NCBI GenBank assembly: GCA_016930695.1
Contig: JAFGGD010000023.1
Location: forward strand, 46,063-110,062
Source of the DNA: Candidatus Eisenbacteria bacterium
GTDB lineage: Bacteria; Orphanbacterota; Orphanbacteria; Orphanbacterales; Orphanbacteraceae
Direction of reading: 5' to 3'
Length of the DNA stretch: 64,000 nt
Shown here: piece after piece, positions 53,931-62,225 of the stretch
Layout of the letters: every line of letters starts with the position of its first letter
Numbering within the stretch: the stretch's first letter is position 1
The notes under the pieces: model-generated
The model's database searches: none
Seen by the model: the letters and a program-made list of their open reading frames with translations, nothing else
Told to the model about the DNA's origin: nothing
Made by a program: the position numbers and the translations under genes

Positions 53931-55046
53931 ATGACCGCATTCTCCCTTCTTCTGAAACCCGCCTCGGCGGATTGCGACCTTCGCTGCCGCTACTGCTTCT
54001 ATCGAGAGAACCCGGACACGCCCGCCGACCCGTCGGATCGCCGCATGAGCGACGCGATCCTGGAGAGGGTCATCTCCTCCTATCTCGCCACGGATCAACC
54101 GCGACACTCTTTTTGCTGGCAGGGGGGGGAGCCGACGCTGATGGGCGAGGCGTTTTTCCGGCGCGCGACGGAGCTGCAGGAACGTCACGCCCGTCCCGGC
54201 GCCGTGATCGAGAACAGCCTGCAGACGAACGCGGCCGGCGTCACCGACGGCCTCGCCCGCCACCTCGCCGAGCGGCGTTTTCTCGTCGGCGTCAGCATCG
54301 ACGGTCCGGAGGATCTGCACGACCGCTACCGGGTCGACCGAGAGGGTCGGGGAACGCGCCGCGCCGTGTTGGCGGGGGTCGAGCGACTCCGCCGCGCCGG
54401 CGCCGAGCCGAACGCGCTCGCCCTCGTCACCCGGGACGGCGAGGGGCGCGCCGCCGAGATCTACCGCGAGCTCGGCCGTCTCGGCTTCCGCCACCACCAG
54501 TACATCCCCTGCGTCGAGACCGATCGCTCCGGCCGCCCGCTCCCCTGGTCCGTCACCGCGGAGGGATGGGGCGCTTTCCTCAGCGACCTCTTCGACGCCT
54601 GGCACGCCGCCGACACCCGCCGCGTTTCGATCCGCCTTTTCGATTCGATCCTGAACCGAATGGTGCTCGGCGTGGCGGACGTCTGCGCCATGGACCGCGC
54701 CTGCGGCGGTTACTTCGTGGTCGAAGCGAACGGCGACCTCTATCCCTGCGACTTTTTCGTGCGTGACGGCCTCCGCCTCGGCAACGCGACGCGCACGACC
54801 TGGGAGAAAGCGCTCTCCTCGCCCATCCGCCTCTCCTTCGCCGCGCGCAAAAGGGAATGGAACGAGGCGTGCGACCGTTGCGAATGGCTCGACCTCTGCG
54901 CCGGCGACTGCCTCAAGCATCGGCCCGGCGATTCCCGGGCGCTCAGCCTTCTCTGCGCCGGCTGGAAACGCTTTTTCCGCCACACGGAGGAACGTTTCCG
55001 CGGCCTCGCCTCCACGCTCCGCCGGGAAATGCACACCGACCGCTGA
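53931..55046 (+). CDS. Anaerobic sulfatase-maturating radical SAM enzyme (anSME)
   Basis: A 371-residue radical SAM/SPASM enzyme that oxidises the active-site Cys (or Ser) of sulfatases to formylglycine. The radical SAM cluster motif CDLRCRYC has C15, C19, C22. FCWQGGEPTLMG, IENSLQTNAAG and VGVSIDGPEDLHDRYR are anSME signatures. The C-terminal SPASM cysteines are CAMDRACGGYF, YPCDFF, CDRCEWLDLCAGDC. ATG 53931 is chosen after GAGAGG; a longer frame from 53847 adds an unlikely Pro-rich leader. It lies just upstream of its probable client sulfatase and is divergent from the DUF362 operon. Confidence 0.92.
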   Translation: MTAFSLLLKPASADCDLRCRYCFYRENPDTPADPSDRRMSDAILERVISSYLATDQPRHSFCWQGGEPTLMGEAFFRRATELQERHARPGAVIENSLQTNAAGVTDGLARHLAERRFLVGVSIDGPEDLHDRYRVDREGRGTRRAVLAGVERLRRAGAEPNALALVTRDGEGRAAEIYRELGRLGFRHHQYIPCVETDRSGRPLPWSVTAEGWGAFLSDLFDAWHAADTRRVSIRLFDSILNRMVLGVADVCAMDRACGGYFVVEANGDLYPCDFFVRDGLRLGNATRTTWEKALSSPIRLSFAARKREWNEACDRCEWLDLCAGDCLKHRPGDSRALSLLCAGWKRFFRHTEERFRGLASTLRREMHTDR

Positions 55047-55159
55047 GCGATCCGCGCCCTCCGCGGGTAAGGAATCCGCTGCCCATCGCGGCGGCCGTGC
55101 TATAGTCGCGGTGAAGGCGGCGACGCCCCACGGACTCGCGCGACGCGGAGGAAACCGCT

Positions 55160-56539
55160 TTGAAGACCCCCGATTTCGACACCATCACACGCCGCCGCTT
55201 TCTGCTCGGCCTCCTCGGCGGCGCGGCGTCGGCGCTGACCTGGGGTTGCATTCCGGGCCGTTCCTCGAGCGCCGCGGGAAGACCGCCGAACATCGTGCTC
55301 GTCCTCGCCGACGACCTCGGCTACGGCGACCTCGGTTGCTACGGCCAGAAACGCTTCGAGACGCCCCGCGCGGACCGGATGGCGAAAGAAGGGGTCCGCT
55401 TCACCCAGTTCTACTCCGGCGCGCCGATCTGCGCCCCCTCCCGGACCTCCCTGCTCACCGGACGCCACGCCGGTCACATCTCGATCCGCACCAACGACGA
55501 CCCGATCTTCCAGGAGACGGGCCCCACCTGCGCGGGCGTGCTGAGAGAACGGGGCTACGCCACCGGCGTTTTCGGCAAATGGGGATTGGGCGACGAGAAC
55601 GGCGCCGGTGCGCCGGACCTCGCCGGCTTCGACGAATTCTTCGGTTACCTGGATCACCGCGCCGCCCATCGCCAGCGACCCGGATCGCTCTGGGAGAACC
55701 GGCGACGCGTGAAACTGCCGCCGGAGACGTACGCCCACGACAGGATCGTGGAACGGGCGCTCGGCTTCGTCCGCGAAAACCGGGACCGCCCCTTCTTCCT
55801 CCTCCTCGCCCCCACCCTTCCCCATCCGGACCTGGACGTCCCCGAGGAGGTGCTCCGCCTCTTCCGCGGGCGCTACCCGGAAGTGCCTTACGTGCAAACG
55901 GCCGGGAAGGAGTACCTGTCGCAGCCGACCCCGCGCGCCGCCTACGCGGCGATGGTTCACATGATCGATCGCGACGTGGGCCGCCTTCTGGATCTGCTCC
56001 GTGAGCTCGGCCTGGACGAGAAGACTCTCGTGATGCTCACGAGCGACAACGGCGCGGGGCGGGCGGGCGGATCGGACCCCCTCTTCTTCGATAGCTGGGG
56101 CCCCTTCGAGGGGAGGAAGAGAACGCTCTACGAGGGGGGAATCCGCGTTCCTCTCGTCGCGCGCTGGCCCGGCATGATCCCCGCCGGCGCTGTGTGCGCA
56201 AGGACCGGAGGGCTCTGGGAGATGCTCCCCACTTTCGCCGAGGTCGCCGGCGCTCCCGCTCCGCCGAACGGGGACGGCGCTTCCCTTCTCCCCCTCCTCG
56301 GCGGCGGCGCGAGACCCGACCCCGCCTTTTTCTACTGGGAGATGCACCGGCCCCACATGGTCCAGGCGGTCCGTCTCGACGACTGGAAAGGGATTCGCGA
56401 CGACCGAGACGGCTCCTTCGAGCTGTACGATCTGGGGAAGGACGTGGGAGAGAAGAACGACGTGGCGCGCGACCACCCGGAGACGGTGCGGCGGATGACG
56501 GAGATCATGCGCTCCGCCCACGTCCCCCTCTCCCGATAA
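55160..56539 (+). CDS. Tat lipoprotein sulfatase, Cys-type (arylsulfatase A family)
   Basis: A 459-residue type I sulfatase. The N-terminal signal has TRRRFLLGLLGG and a lipobox ending at C30 (ALTWGC), so it is likely a Tat-exported lipoprotein. The formylglycine precursor is C91 in ICAPSRTSLLTGRH (C-x-P-x-R), the Cys-type modified by anSME. Metal ligands D51 and D52 (LADDLGYGDLG) and the C-terminal DNGAG (~299) fit the family. The TTG start has GGAGG 8 bases upstream. Tat export of a folded protein agrees with prior cytoplasmic maturation by the adjacent anSME. It probably removes sulfate from external polysaccharide; the substrate is unknown. Confidence 0.93.
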   Translation: MKTPDFDTITRRRFLLGLLGGAASALTWGCIPGRSSSAAGRPPNIVLVLADDLGYGDLGCYGQKRFETPRADRMAKEGVRFTQFYSGAPICAPSRTSLLTGRHAGHISIRTNDDPIFQETGPTCAGVLRERGYATGVFGKWGLGDENGAGAPDLAGFDEFFGYLDHRAAHRQRPGSLWENRRRVKLPPETYAHDRIVERALGFVRENRDRPFFLLLAPTLPHPDLDVPEEVLRLFRGRYPEVPYVQTAGKEYLSQPTPRAAYAAMVHMIDRDVGRLLDLLRELGLDEKTLVMLTSDNGAGRAGGSDPLFFDSWGPFEGRKRTLYEGGIRVPLVARWPGMIPAGAVCARTGGLWEMLPTFAEVAGAPAPPNGDGASLLPLLGGGARPDPAFFYWEMHRPHMVQAVRLDDWKGIRDDRDGSFELYDLGKDVGEKNDVARDHPETVRRMTEIMRSAHVPLSR

Positions 56540-56562
56540 CGCCCCTCCGGCCTTTCTTATTA

Positions 56563-56571
56563 TGTTATAAT
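56563..56571 (+). promoter_or_regulatory. Extended -10 promoter of the metallophosphoesterase gene
   Basis: TGTTATAAT is an extended -10 element (TG-N-TATAAT). No good -35 is visible. The start codon lies 36 bases downstream. Confidence 0.5.
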
Positions 56572-56606
56572 GGAATCCATCGATCCCCCCATAAAGAGGA
56601 ACCGCC

Positions 56607-58403
56607 ATGCACCGACGATTTTCAGCGTTGATCCCCCTCGGATCATTGATCTTGCTCCTCGCCGCGATCGCCGCGGCGGAGGGAAACGACTTTCCGGCGG
56701 TGGAGGCCGCGCCCGACTCGCCCCGCGACGCCATCCCGGTCGGCGACACGCTCACGCTGATCCAGAAACCTCTCCTGAACATCCCCGCGATGGTCGAGGC
56801 GGGGGACACGATGGAAATTTCCTGCGACGCCGATCCGGGCGCTTCCGGATGGTCCGCCCACCTTATCCGGAACGACTCCGCGATCCCGCTGTCGATCGCT
56901 TCCGCTTCTTATAGCGCATCCACGCTCTGGTGGACGCTCCAGGCCGTCCTTCCCGATCCGATCGACCTCGCCGGCATGTACGATCTGGCGGTGGACGGGA
57001 ACGGCGCGGCGCCGGACACGACGCGAAACGCCGTCTGCGTCCTGAACGCCTACCGGAGCGATTTTTACTTCCTCCACATAGCCGATTCCCACCTCGTGAC
57101 GCACAAATACTGGTACGAATCCGGCGCGGACACGGACACGACGGAGATGACCGACCTCCATGAGGTGATCGCCGACATCAACCTGATCCATCCGGAGTTC
57201 GTCCTCTTCACCGGCGACCTGATCAACGAGGGGGAGCTGGAGGACTACCTGGACAAGCGTTACTACACACGGACGCAGAAGATTCTCGGGACCTTCGACG
57301 TGCCGGTCTTCGTCATCTCCGGCAACCACGACATCGGCGGCTGGGACGACACGCCGCCGTCGGATGGGACGGCGCGACGCGACTGGTGGCGATTCTTCGG
57401 GTGGAAGCGGCTGAACGATCCCCCCGCCGGAGCGCCGGCGCGGACCCAGGATTACAGTTTCGACTACGGCCCGGTCCACTTCACCGGTCTCGAGTCGTAC
57501 GTCAACTATGACAACTGGCGTTACTCGACCTACAAGTACTACAGCTTTACCAACGACCAGATGGAGTGGCTCGAGGACGACCTCGCCTCCTCCTCCGGAA
57601 GCGCGGCGCGGGTCCTCTTCTATCACATGGACTTCTCCGACCAGATCAACCTCTCCTCCCTCGGCGCCGACATGGCTCTCTATGGGCACATCCATAGGGA
57701 CGAGGGAAGCATCACATCCCATCCTTATAACCTGGCGACGGACAACGTGTGCGACGGCGCCCGCGCCTACCGCCTGATCCGGTACACCGGCGGCGCGCTC
57801 CAGCCGACCGCCACCCTGAGCGCCGGATCCTCCGGCAATCAACTTCGGGCGCAGTTCTCTCCGCCCAACGACGGAACCGCCGATTCGATCACCTGCGACG
57901 TGATCAACAACCATCACCAGGGCTTCGAGAACGGCCGGGTCCGTTTTTATCTGTCGCCCGGAACGGCGGGGGTGACGGTGAGCGGCGGCACGCTGGTGCA
58001 GACGGAGGACCTGGGCTGGGCGACGGCGGCGGACGTGGCGGTGGACATCCCCTCGACCGGAACGGCGACGGTCGTCGCCTACGCGAACTCCACCGGCGTG
58101 GGCGGAGGCGATGGCGGACCGCCGGCGGCGCTCCGTCTGGAGGCGAACCGCCCCAATCCCTTCAACCCGACGACGACGATACGCTTCCACCTCCCCGGGC
58201 CGGGGCGGGCGAGCCTTCTCGTCTTCAACACGCTCGGTCAGCAGGTGGCGAGACTCGAGGGCGGCGCGATGGACGCCGGCGTCCATGAAACGACCTGGGA
58301 CGGCCGGAACGACGGCGGCGGCCTTCTCCCTTCCGGGATCTACTTCGCCCGGCTCACCTTCGAGGGAGCATCGGTCACGCGCAAGATCGTTCTGGCGCGG
58401 TGA
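56607..58403 (+). CDS. Secreted calcineurin-like metallophosphoesterase with FlgD-like sorting module
   Basis: A 598-residue exported phosphoesterase. The signal peptide is 1-24 (MHRRFSALIPLGSLILLLAAIAAA region). After a ~120-residue Ig-like domain comes the metallophosphoesterase core: ADSHL, FTGDLIN, SGNHDIGG, YHMDF and YGHIHRD supply the binuclear metal ligands (~155-370). A beta-rich region follows, and the C-terminal ~85 residues are a FlgD-like T9SS-type module (NRPNPFNPTTTIRF ... TTWDGRNDGGGLLPSGIYF). It likely hydrolyses external phosphoesters. AGAGGA precedes the ATG. A palindromic element follows the stop. Confidence 0.9.
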   Translation: MHRRFSALIPLGSLILLLAAIAAAEGNDFPAVEAAPDSPRDAIPVGDTLTLIQKPLLNIPAMVEAGDTMEISCDADPGASGWSAHLIRNDSAIPLSIASASYSASTLWWTLQAVLPDPIDLAGMYDLAVDGNGAAPDTTRNAVCVLNAYRSDFYFLHIADSHLVTHKYWYESGADTDTTEMTDLHEVIADINLIHPEFVLFTGDLINEGELEDYLDKRYYTRTQKILGTFDVPVFVISGNHDIGGWDDTPPSDGTARRDWWRFFGWKRLNDPPAGAPARTQDYSFDYGPVHFTGLESYVNYDNWRYSTYKYYSFTNDQMEWLEDDLASSSGSAARVLFYHMDFSDQINLSSLGADMALYGHIHRDEGSITSHPYNLATDNVCDGARAYRLIRYTGGALQPTATLSAGSSGNQLRAQFSPPNDGTADSITCDVINNHHQGFENGRVRFYLSPGTAGVTVSGGTLVQTEDLGWATAADVAVDIPSTGTATVVAYANSTGVGGGDGGPPAALRLEANRPNPFNPTTTIRFHLPGPGRASLLVFNTLGQQVARLEGGAMDAGVHETTWDGRNDGGGLLPSGIYFARLTFEGASVTRKIVLAR

Positions 58404-58409
58404 TCAATA

Positions 58410-58451
58410 GGGACGTTCATCTACTTTTACGCGATAGTCTGTGACTGTCCC
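58410..58451. repeat. REP-like imperfect palindrome
   Basis: GGGACGTTCA (58410-58419) and TGACTGTCCC (58442-58451) form an imperfect 10-bp inverted repeat around a 22-base loop. A related half-site GTAACTGTCCC lies at 60817-60827. Such GTCCC-ended palindromes resemble REP elements moved by RAYT-type transposases, but no transposase is present in the window. Confidence 0.4.
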
Positions 58452-58480
58452 CCCTTTATCCGGAAAAGACCATTCGTCGG

Positions 58481-59707
58481 CTAGGAGCGGCTCGTCCCCT
58501 CGAGCCGCTCTTTGGCGTCTTCGCGGGGGCGGTCCTTGGCGGAATCCCAGTAGGGAGAGAGTTTGCGCAGATTGCGTACGATCTCGGGGAAGACCTCGAT
58601 GACCCGGTCGATCTCTTCGCCGGTGTTGTAGCGGCTGAGGGAGAAGCGGACCGATCCGTGCACCGCGGTGAAGGGAACCTTCATCGCGCGGAGCACGTGC
58701 GAGGGCTCCAGCGATCCCGAGGTGCAGGCGGAACCGCTGGAGGCGCAGATGCCGTGCGCGTCGAGTTGGTAGAGGATCCCCTCCCCCTCGATATAGTGCA
58801 CGGCGAGGTTGAGCGTGTTCGGCAGGCGAGCCGCCCCCTGCCCATTCACCTCGAGCCAGGGGATCCGCGCCGTCAGTTCCCTCTCCAAGCGGTCGCGCAT
58901 CGCCTCGAGGCGGGCGACCTCCTCTTCGCGGTTCTCCAGGGCGAGGTCGAGCGCCGTCGCCAGGCCGGCGATGAAGGCGACGTTCTCCGTGCCGGCGCGG
59001 CGGCTTCTCTCCTGGTGCCCGCCGATCAGGAAGGGGCGCCAGCGGCTGCCGCGGCGGACGACGAGCGCGCCCACCCCCTTCGGCGCATGCAGCTTGTGCC
59101 CGCTGAAGGAGAGAAGGTCCACGTGGCGGAAATTCCCCTTCCAATCGATGGGGAGCTTTCCCGTCGACTGGGTGGCGTCGGTATGGAAGAGGATGGACGG
59201 GTCGGTCTCTTTGACGATCCGGGCGAGATCCTCCACCGGGAAGATGACGCCGCTCTCGTTGTTGGCGTGCATCACCGTGACAAGGAGCGTGTCCTCGCGA
59301 AGGGCGCGCACGAAATCGCGCACGTCCATCTCCCCTTTGCGGTTCACCGGGAGGAAGGTGACCGGAAAGCCGCGGCGCTCCAGGTCGGCGACGACTTCCA
59401 GCACCGCCGGGTGCTCCACGGCGGTGGTGATGACGTGGCGCCGCGACGGCTCGGCCTTGAGCGCGCCGCGGATGGCGGCGTTGTTGCTCTCCGTGGCGCA
59501 GGAGGTGAAGAGGATCTCGTCCGCCTCGGCGCCGAGGCGCGCTGCGATCCGGCGGCGGGCGTTCTCGATCGCGTCGGAGGCGTCGCGGGCGGGGCCGTAC
59601 ATGGAGCTGGGATTGAAGTAGTTCTCCTTCAGAAAGGGAAGGATCGCCTCGACCACCTCGGGGGCGACCCGTGTGGTGGCGTTGTTGTCCATGTAGATCG
59701 TCTTCAA
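58481..59707 (-). CDS. nifS: Cysteine desulfurase NifS/IscS family
   Basis: A 408-residue PLP enzyme that removes sulfur from cysteine for iron-sulfur cluster assembly. It starts MKTIYMDNNATT. The PLP lysine is K205 (SFSGHKLHAPKG) with HTDATQSTGK upstream. The persulfide cysteine is C328 in SSGSACTSGS, the NifS/IscS type I loop. NFNPSS-like YFNPSSMYGPA and AGTENVAFIAGLATAL fit. It is 40 bases downstream of nifU on the same strand, forming a two-gene assembly unit. A perfect 9-bp stem (58485-58493 / 58502-58510) overlaps its last codons. No nitrogenase genes are present. Confidence 0.95.
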   Translation of the reverse strand: MKTIYMDNNATTRVAPEVVEAILPFLKENYFNPSSMYGPARDASDAIENARRRIAARLGAEADEILFTSCATESNNAAIRGALKAEPSRRHVITTAVEHPAVLEVVADLERRGFPVTFLPVNRKGEMDVRDFVRALREDTLLVTVMHANNESGVIFPVEDLARIVKETDPSILFHTDATQSTGKLPIDWKGNFRHVDLLSFSGHKLHAPKGVGALVVRRGSRWRPFLIGGHQERSRRAGTENVAFIAGLATALDLALENREEEVARLEAMRDRLERELTARIPWLEVNGQGAARLPNTLNLAVHYIEGEGILYQLDAHGICASSGSACTSGSLEPSHVLRAMKVPFTAVHGSVRFSLSRYNTGEEIDRVIEVFPEIVRNLRKLSPYWDSAKDRPREDAKERLEGTSRS

Positions 59708-59747
59708 GTCGGAATCCCCCCGGCGCGACGCGCGGCCGCCGGCCGCG

Positions 59748-60704
59748 TCAGACCGCGATCACCCGGATTCTCTCGTCCACCTTCTCCTTCAGCGCCCGCT
59801 CCACGACGAAATGGAGGGTGCGGTCGCCGATGGCGCAGGTCTCGCACGCGCCGGTGAGACGCGCGTAGACCATGGTCCCTTTGATGTCCACGATCTCGAT
59901 GTCGCCGCCGTCCTTATGGAGCGTCGGGCGGACCTCCTCGTCGATGGTCTTCTCGACCATCTTGCCGAGCTGGTAATCGCTGAAGCCGGACGCGGAGGGG
60001 GCCGCCTCGCGGCGGATCGGGAAATCGCCCGACTGAATCACCACACGCTCCTCCTTCCCCCAGACATCGTCCAGAATGTCCTGGAGGCCGCCCGGGGTGT
60101 GGTGGCACGTCATGCAGGCGCCGCCCGCCTTGATCGCATTGGTGATCTGCGGGATGGAACGAAGGTTCAGCTCTTTGATCTTCCGGCGGATGTACGGCTC
60201 GGTGAGGCCGAAGCACTTGCAGACCATCCGCCCCTCGTCCTGCTCCTCGGGGAGAATGTCGATGCCGAGCTTGCCCAGGTCCACGCCCCGCTTCTGCGCC
60301 CAGTTGAAGACCGCCGCCTGGAGCGCCTCGGCGCCCATCACCGAGCAATGGATCTTCTGCTCCGGGAGACCGTCCACGTAATCGACGATGTCCTGGTTCT
60401 TGATCGCCAGCGCCTCGATCGGCGTGACCTTCTTCTCCTCGATGAGACGGCAGAGCGCCTCCGAAGCGGCGATGGCGGAGGTGCAACCGAAAGTGAGGTA
60501 GCGCGCCTCGACGATCACGTCCTTGGTCGGATCGGACGGGTGGCGATCCACCCGGAACGTGAAGCGGAGCGCGTCGCCGCAGGCGATCGACCCATGCTCC
60601 CCGAGACCGTCCGGGTCCTCGATCTCGCCGAGGTGCGTCCCCGGCACCCCCTTCACCGCGTCCATGAAGAGCTTCTTCGTCTTTTCGCTGTAATCCCAGC
60701 CCAT
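59748..60704 (-). CDS. nifU: Full-length NifU iron-sulfur scaffold
   Basis: A 318-residue three-domain scaffold. The N-terminal IscU-like domain (~1-125) has the ligands in GDALRFTFRV, TFGCTSAIAASEAL and KIHCSVMG. A central BFD-type [2Fe-2S] domain (~158-215) has CKCFGLTEPYIRRKI ... GACMTCHHTPGG. The C-terminal Nfu domain (~240-318) has GACETCAIGDRTL with the Cys-x2-Cys. It assembles and delivers Fe-S clusters using sulfur from NifS encoded next. The organism's many Fe-S proteins (see 3449 and 51041) are likely clients. The full-length form occurs outside diazotrophs. Confidence 0.94.
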   Translation of the reverse strand: MGWDYSEKTKKLFMDAVKGVPGTHLGEIEDPDGLGEHGSIACGDALRFTFRVDRHPSDPTKDVIVEARYLTFGCTSAIAASEALCRLIEEKKVTPIEALAIKNQDIVDYVDGLPEQKIHCSVMGAEALQAAVFNWAQKRGVDLGKLGIDILPEEQDEGRMVCKCFGLTEPYIRRKIKELNLRSIPQITNAIKAGGACMTCHHTPGGLQDILDDVWGKEERVVIQSGDFPIRREAAPSASGFSDYQLGKMVEKTIDEEVRPTLHKDGGDIEIVDIKGTMVYARLTGACETCAIGDRTLHFVVERALKEKVDERIRVIAV

Positions 60705-60940
60705 ATCCGTCCTCCAGCCCGCCCGGTCCGGCGCGGCCGGTTCATCCTATCGCAGCCCGGGCGGCCGAGCAATCGCCGCGACCGCCATTCCTAACCGTCA
60801 CACAATGAGGAAACACGTAACTGTCCCTAATAAAGCAAAGTAATGCGATCCGGGGGGATTCTCCACCCGGGTTCCCCGGAAGGAGCCTGTCCCCAATCCT
60901 CCTCTCCCCCGATTCCCCTTGCCAATTTTCGCGTTCGGGT

Positions 60941-60964
60941 GTTAGCCTCTTTTAGGCAGGTTAA
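60941..60964 (+). promoter_or_regulatory. Possible operator/inverted repeat upstream of asnA
   Basis: GTTAGCCT-cttt-AGGC...TTAAC forms an imperfect inverted repeat ~36 bases before the asnA ATG. It could bind a regulator of asparagine synthesis; no regulator is nearby and the match is by eye. Confidence 0.25.
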
Positions 60965-60999
60965 CCCCATAATCTCAAAGGAAATAGGAGACCAGGCCG

Positions 61000-62133
61000 A
61001 TGGCGGAAACGTATGACAAGAAAGACGATCTGGCGGGGCCGGGCGTCAGCACCTACGAGAAGCTGGAGACGGTGCTCCCCAAGGACTACAAGCCGGTCCT
61101 CTCGCCCGGCAAGAGGATGAAGGCCCTCTACATGCTGAAGGACCTCATCGAGAAGGGCATGTCCCGGGAGCTGAACCTGCAGATGGTGCAGGTCCCTCTG
61201 ATCGTGGACAAGCACAGCGGGATGAACGACTACCTGGACCGGGACGGCTCCCGGACCCCGGTGGAGTTCCCCTGCGGCCTCGGTCTGGAGAAACGGCTGG
61301 AGGCGCAGGTCGTCCAGGCGGCCACCAAGTGGAAACGCTGGGCGCTGAAGCAGTTCGAGTGCAAGGTCGGCGAGGGGATCAACACCGACATGCGCGCCGT
61401 CCGCAAGGACTACTTCCTCGATCACGACCATAGCTCCTACGTCGACCAGTGGGACTGGGAGAGAGTGATCACCGAGGCGGACCGCAACCTGGACTTCCTC
61501 ACCGACGTGGTGACCAAGATCTGGAAGGTCCTCTATGAGTCCGGCAGCGCCGTCCACGACAAGTTCCCCGAACTGCGGAAGGGCTGGCCGCCGATCCCGG
61601 AGAAGCTCACCTTCCTGCACGCCGAGGAGATCCTCGAGCGCTACCCGGAACTGCCGCGCAAGCAGCGGGAGACGGCGATCCTTCAGGACTTTCCGGCGGT
61701 CTTCATCTACGGCATCGGCCACACCCTGAAGGACGGCTATCCTCACGAGATGCGCGCCGCCGATTACGACGACTGGACCACCCCGACGGTGGTGAAGAAC
61801 GGCGAGCAGATGCACGGCCTGAACGGCGACATCCTCGTCTGGAACCCGATCACCCAGCGGCGCCACGAGCTGACCTCCATGGGGATCCGTGTCACCAAGG
61901 AGACGCTCAAGAAGCAGCTGAAGATCACCGGCCAGGAGCACTTCCTGGAGATGCCCTACCACAAGATGATCCTGAACGACGAGATCCCGCTCAGCATCGG
62001 AGGCGGCATCGGCCAGGCGCGGACCTACATGTACTGGTTGCGGACCGCCCATCTGGGCGAGGTGACCGTCACCATCTGGCCGCAGCAGCTGAAAGACATC
62101 TGCGCCAAAAAGAACATCCACGTTCTTGAGTAG
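61000..62133 (+). CDS. asnA: Aspartate-ammonia ligase AsnA
   Basis: A 377-residue ammonia-dependent asparagine synthetase, related to class II aminoacyl-tRNA synthetases. It uses aspartate, ammonia and ATP. Matching stretches are LNLQMVQVPLIVDKHSGMNDYL (~53-74), VEFPCGLGLEKRLEAQVVQAATKWKRWAL, GEGINTDMRAVRKDYFLDHDHSSYVDQWDWE (~124-155), IYGIGHTLKDGYPHEMRAADYDDW and the motif-3-like SIGGGIGQARTYMYWL near the C-terminus. The protein is about 45 residues longer than E. coli AsnA. GGAG lies ~10 bases before the ATG. It is followed by a strong terminator, then by low-GC DNA. Confidence 0.94.
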   Translation: MAETYDKKDDLAGPGVSTYEKLETVLPKDYKPVLSPGKRMKALYMLKDLIEKGMSRELNLQMVQVPLIVDKHSGMNDYLDRDGSRTPVEFPCGLGLEKRLEAQVVQAATKWKRWALKQFECKVGEGINTDMRAVRKDYFLDHDHSSYVDQWDWERVITEADRNLDFLTDVVTKIWKVLYESGSAVHDKFPELRKGWPPIPEKLTFLHAEEILERYPELPRKQRETAILQDFPAVFIYGIGHTLKDGYPHEMRAADYDDWTTPTVVKNGEQMHGLNGDILVWNPITQRRHELTSMGIRVTKETLKKQLKITGQEHFLEMPYHKMILNDEIPLSIGGGIGQARTYMYWLRTAHLGEVTVTIWPQQLKDICAKKNIHVLE

Positions 62134-62159
62134 GCTCGGCTCGGACACGAAACGATGAA

Positions 62160-62196
62160 GGCCGCCGGAGCGATCCGGCGGCCTTTTCTTTTTTTA
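62160..62196 (+). terminator. Strong rho-independent terminator after asnA
   Basis: The perfect 9-bp stem GGCCGCCGG / CCGGCGGCC with a 6-base loop is followed by TTTTCTTTTTTT. It marks the edge between the GC-rich backbone and the AT-richer segment. Confidence 0.9.
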
Positions 62197-62225
62197 ACTA
62201 AATCGATTGCCAGCCAACACCAAGC

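Noticed and set aside
58485..58510. Perfect 9-bp stem at the nifS stop as a terminator
   Set aside because: No T-run follows on the minus strand; it may only be a chance or mRNA-stabilising stem.
58481..60704. nifS/nifU as evidence of nitrogen fixation
   Set aside because: Full-length NifU with NifS is common in non-diazotrophs for general Fe-S assembly; no nifHDK here.
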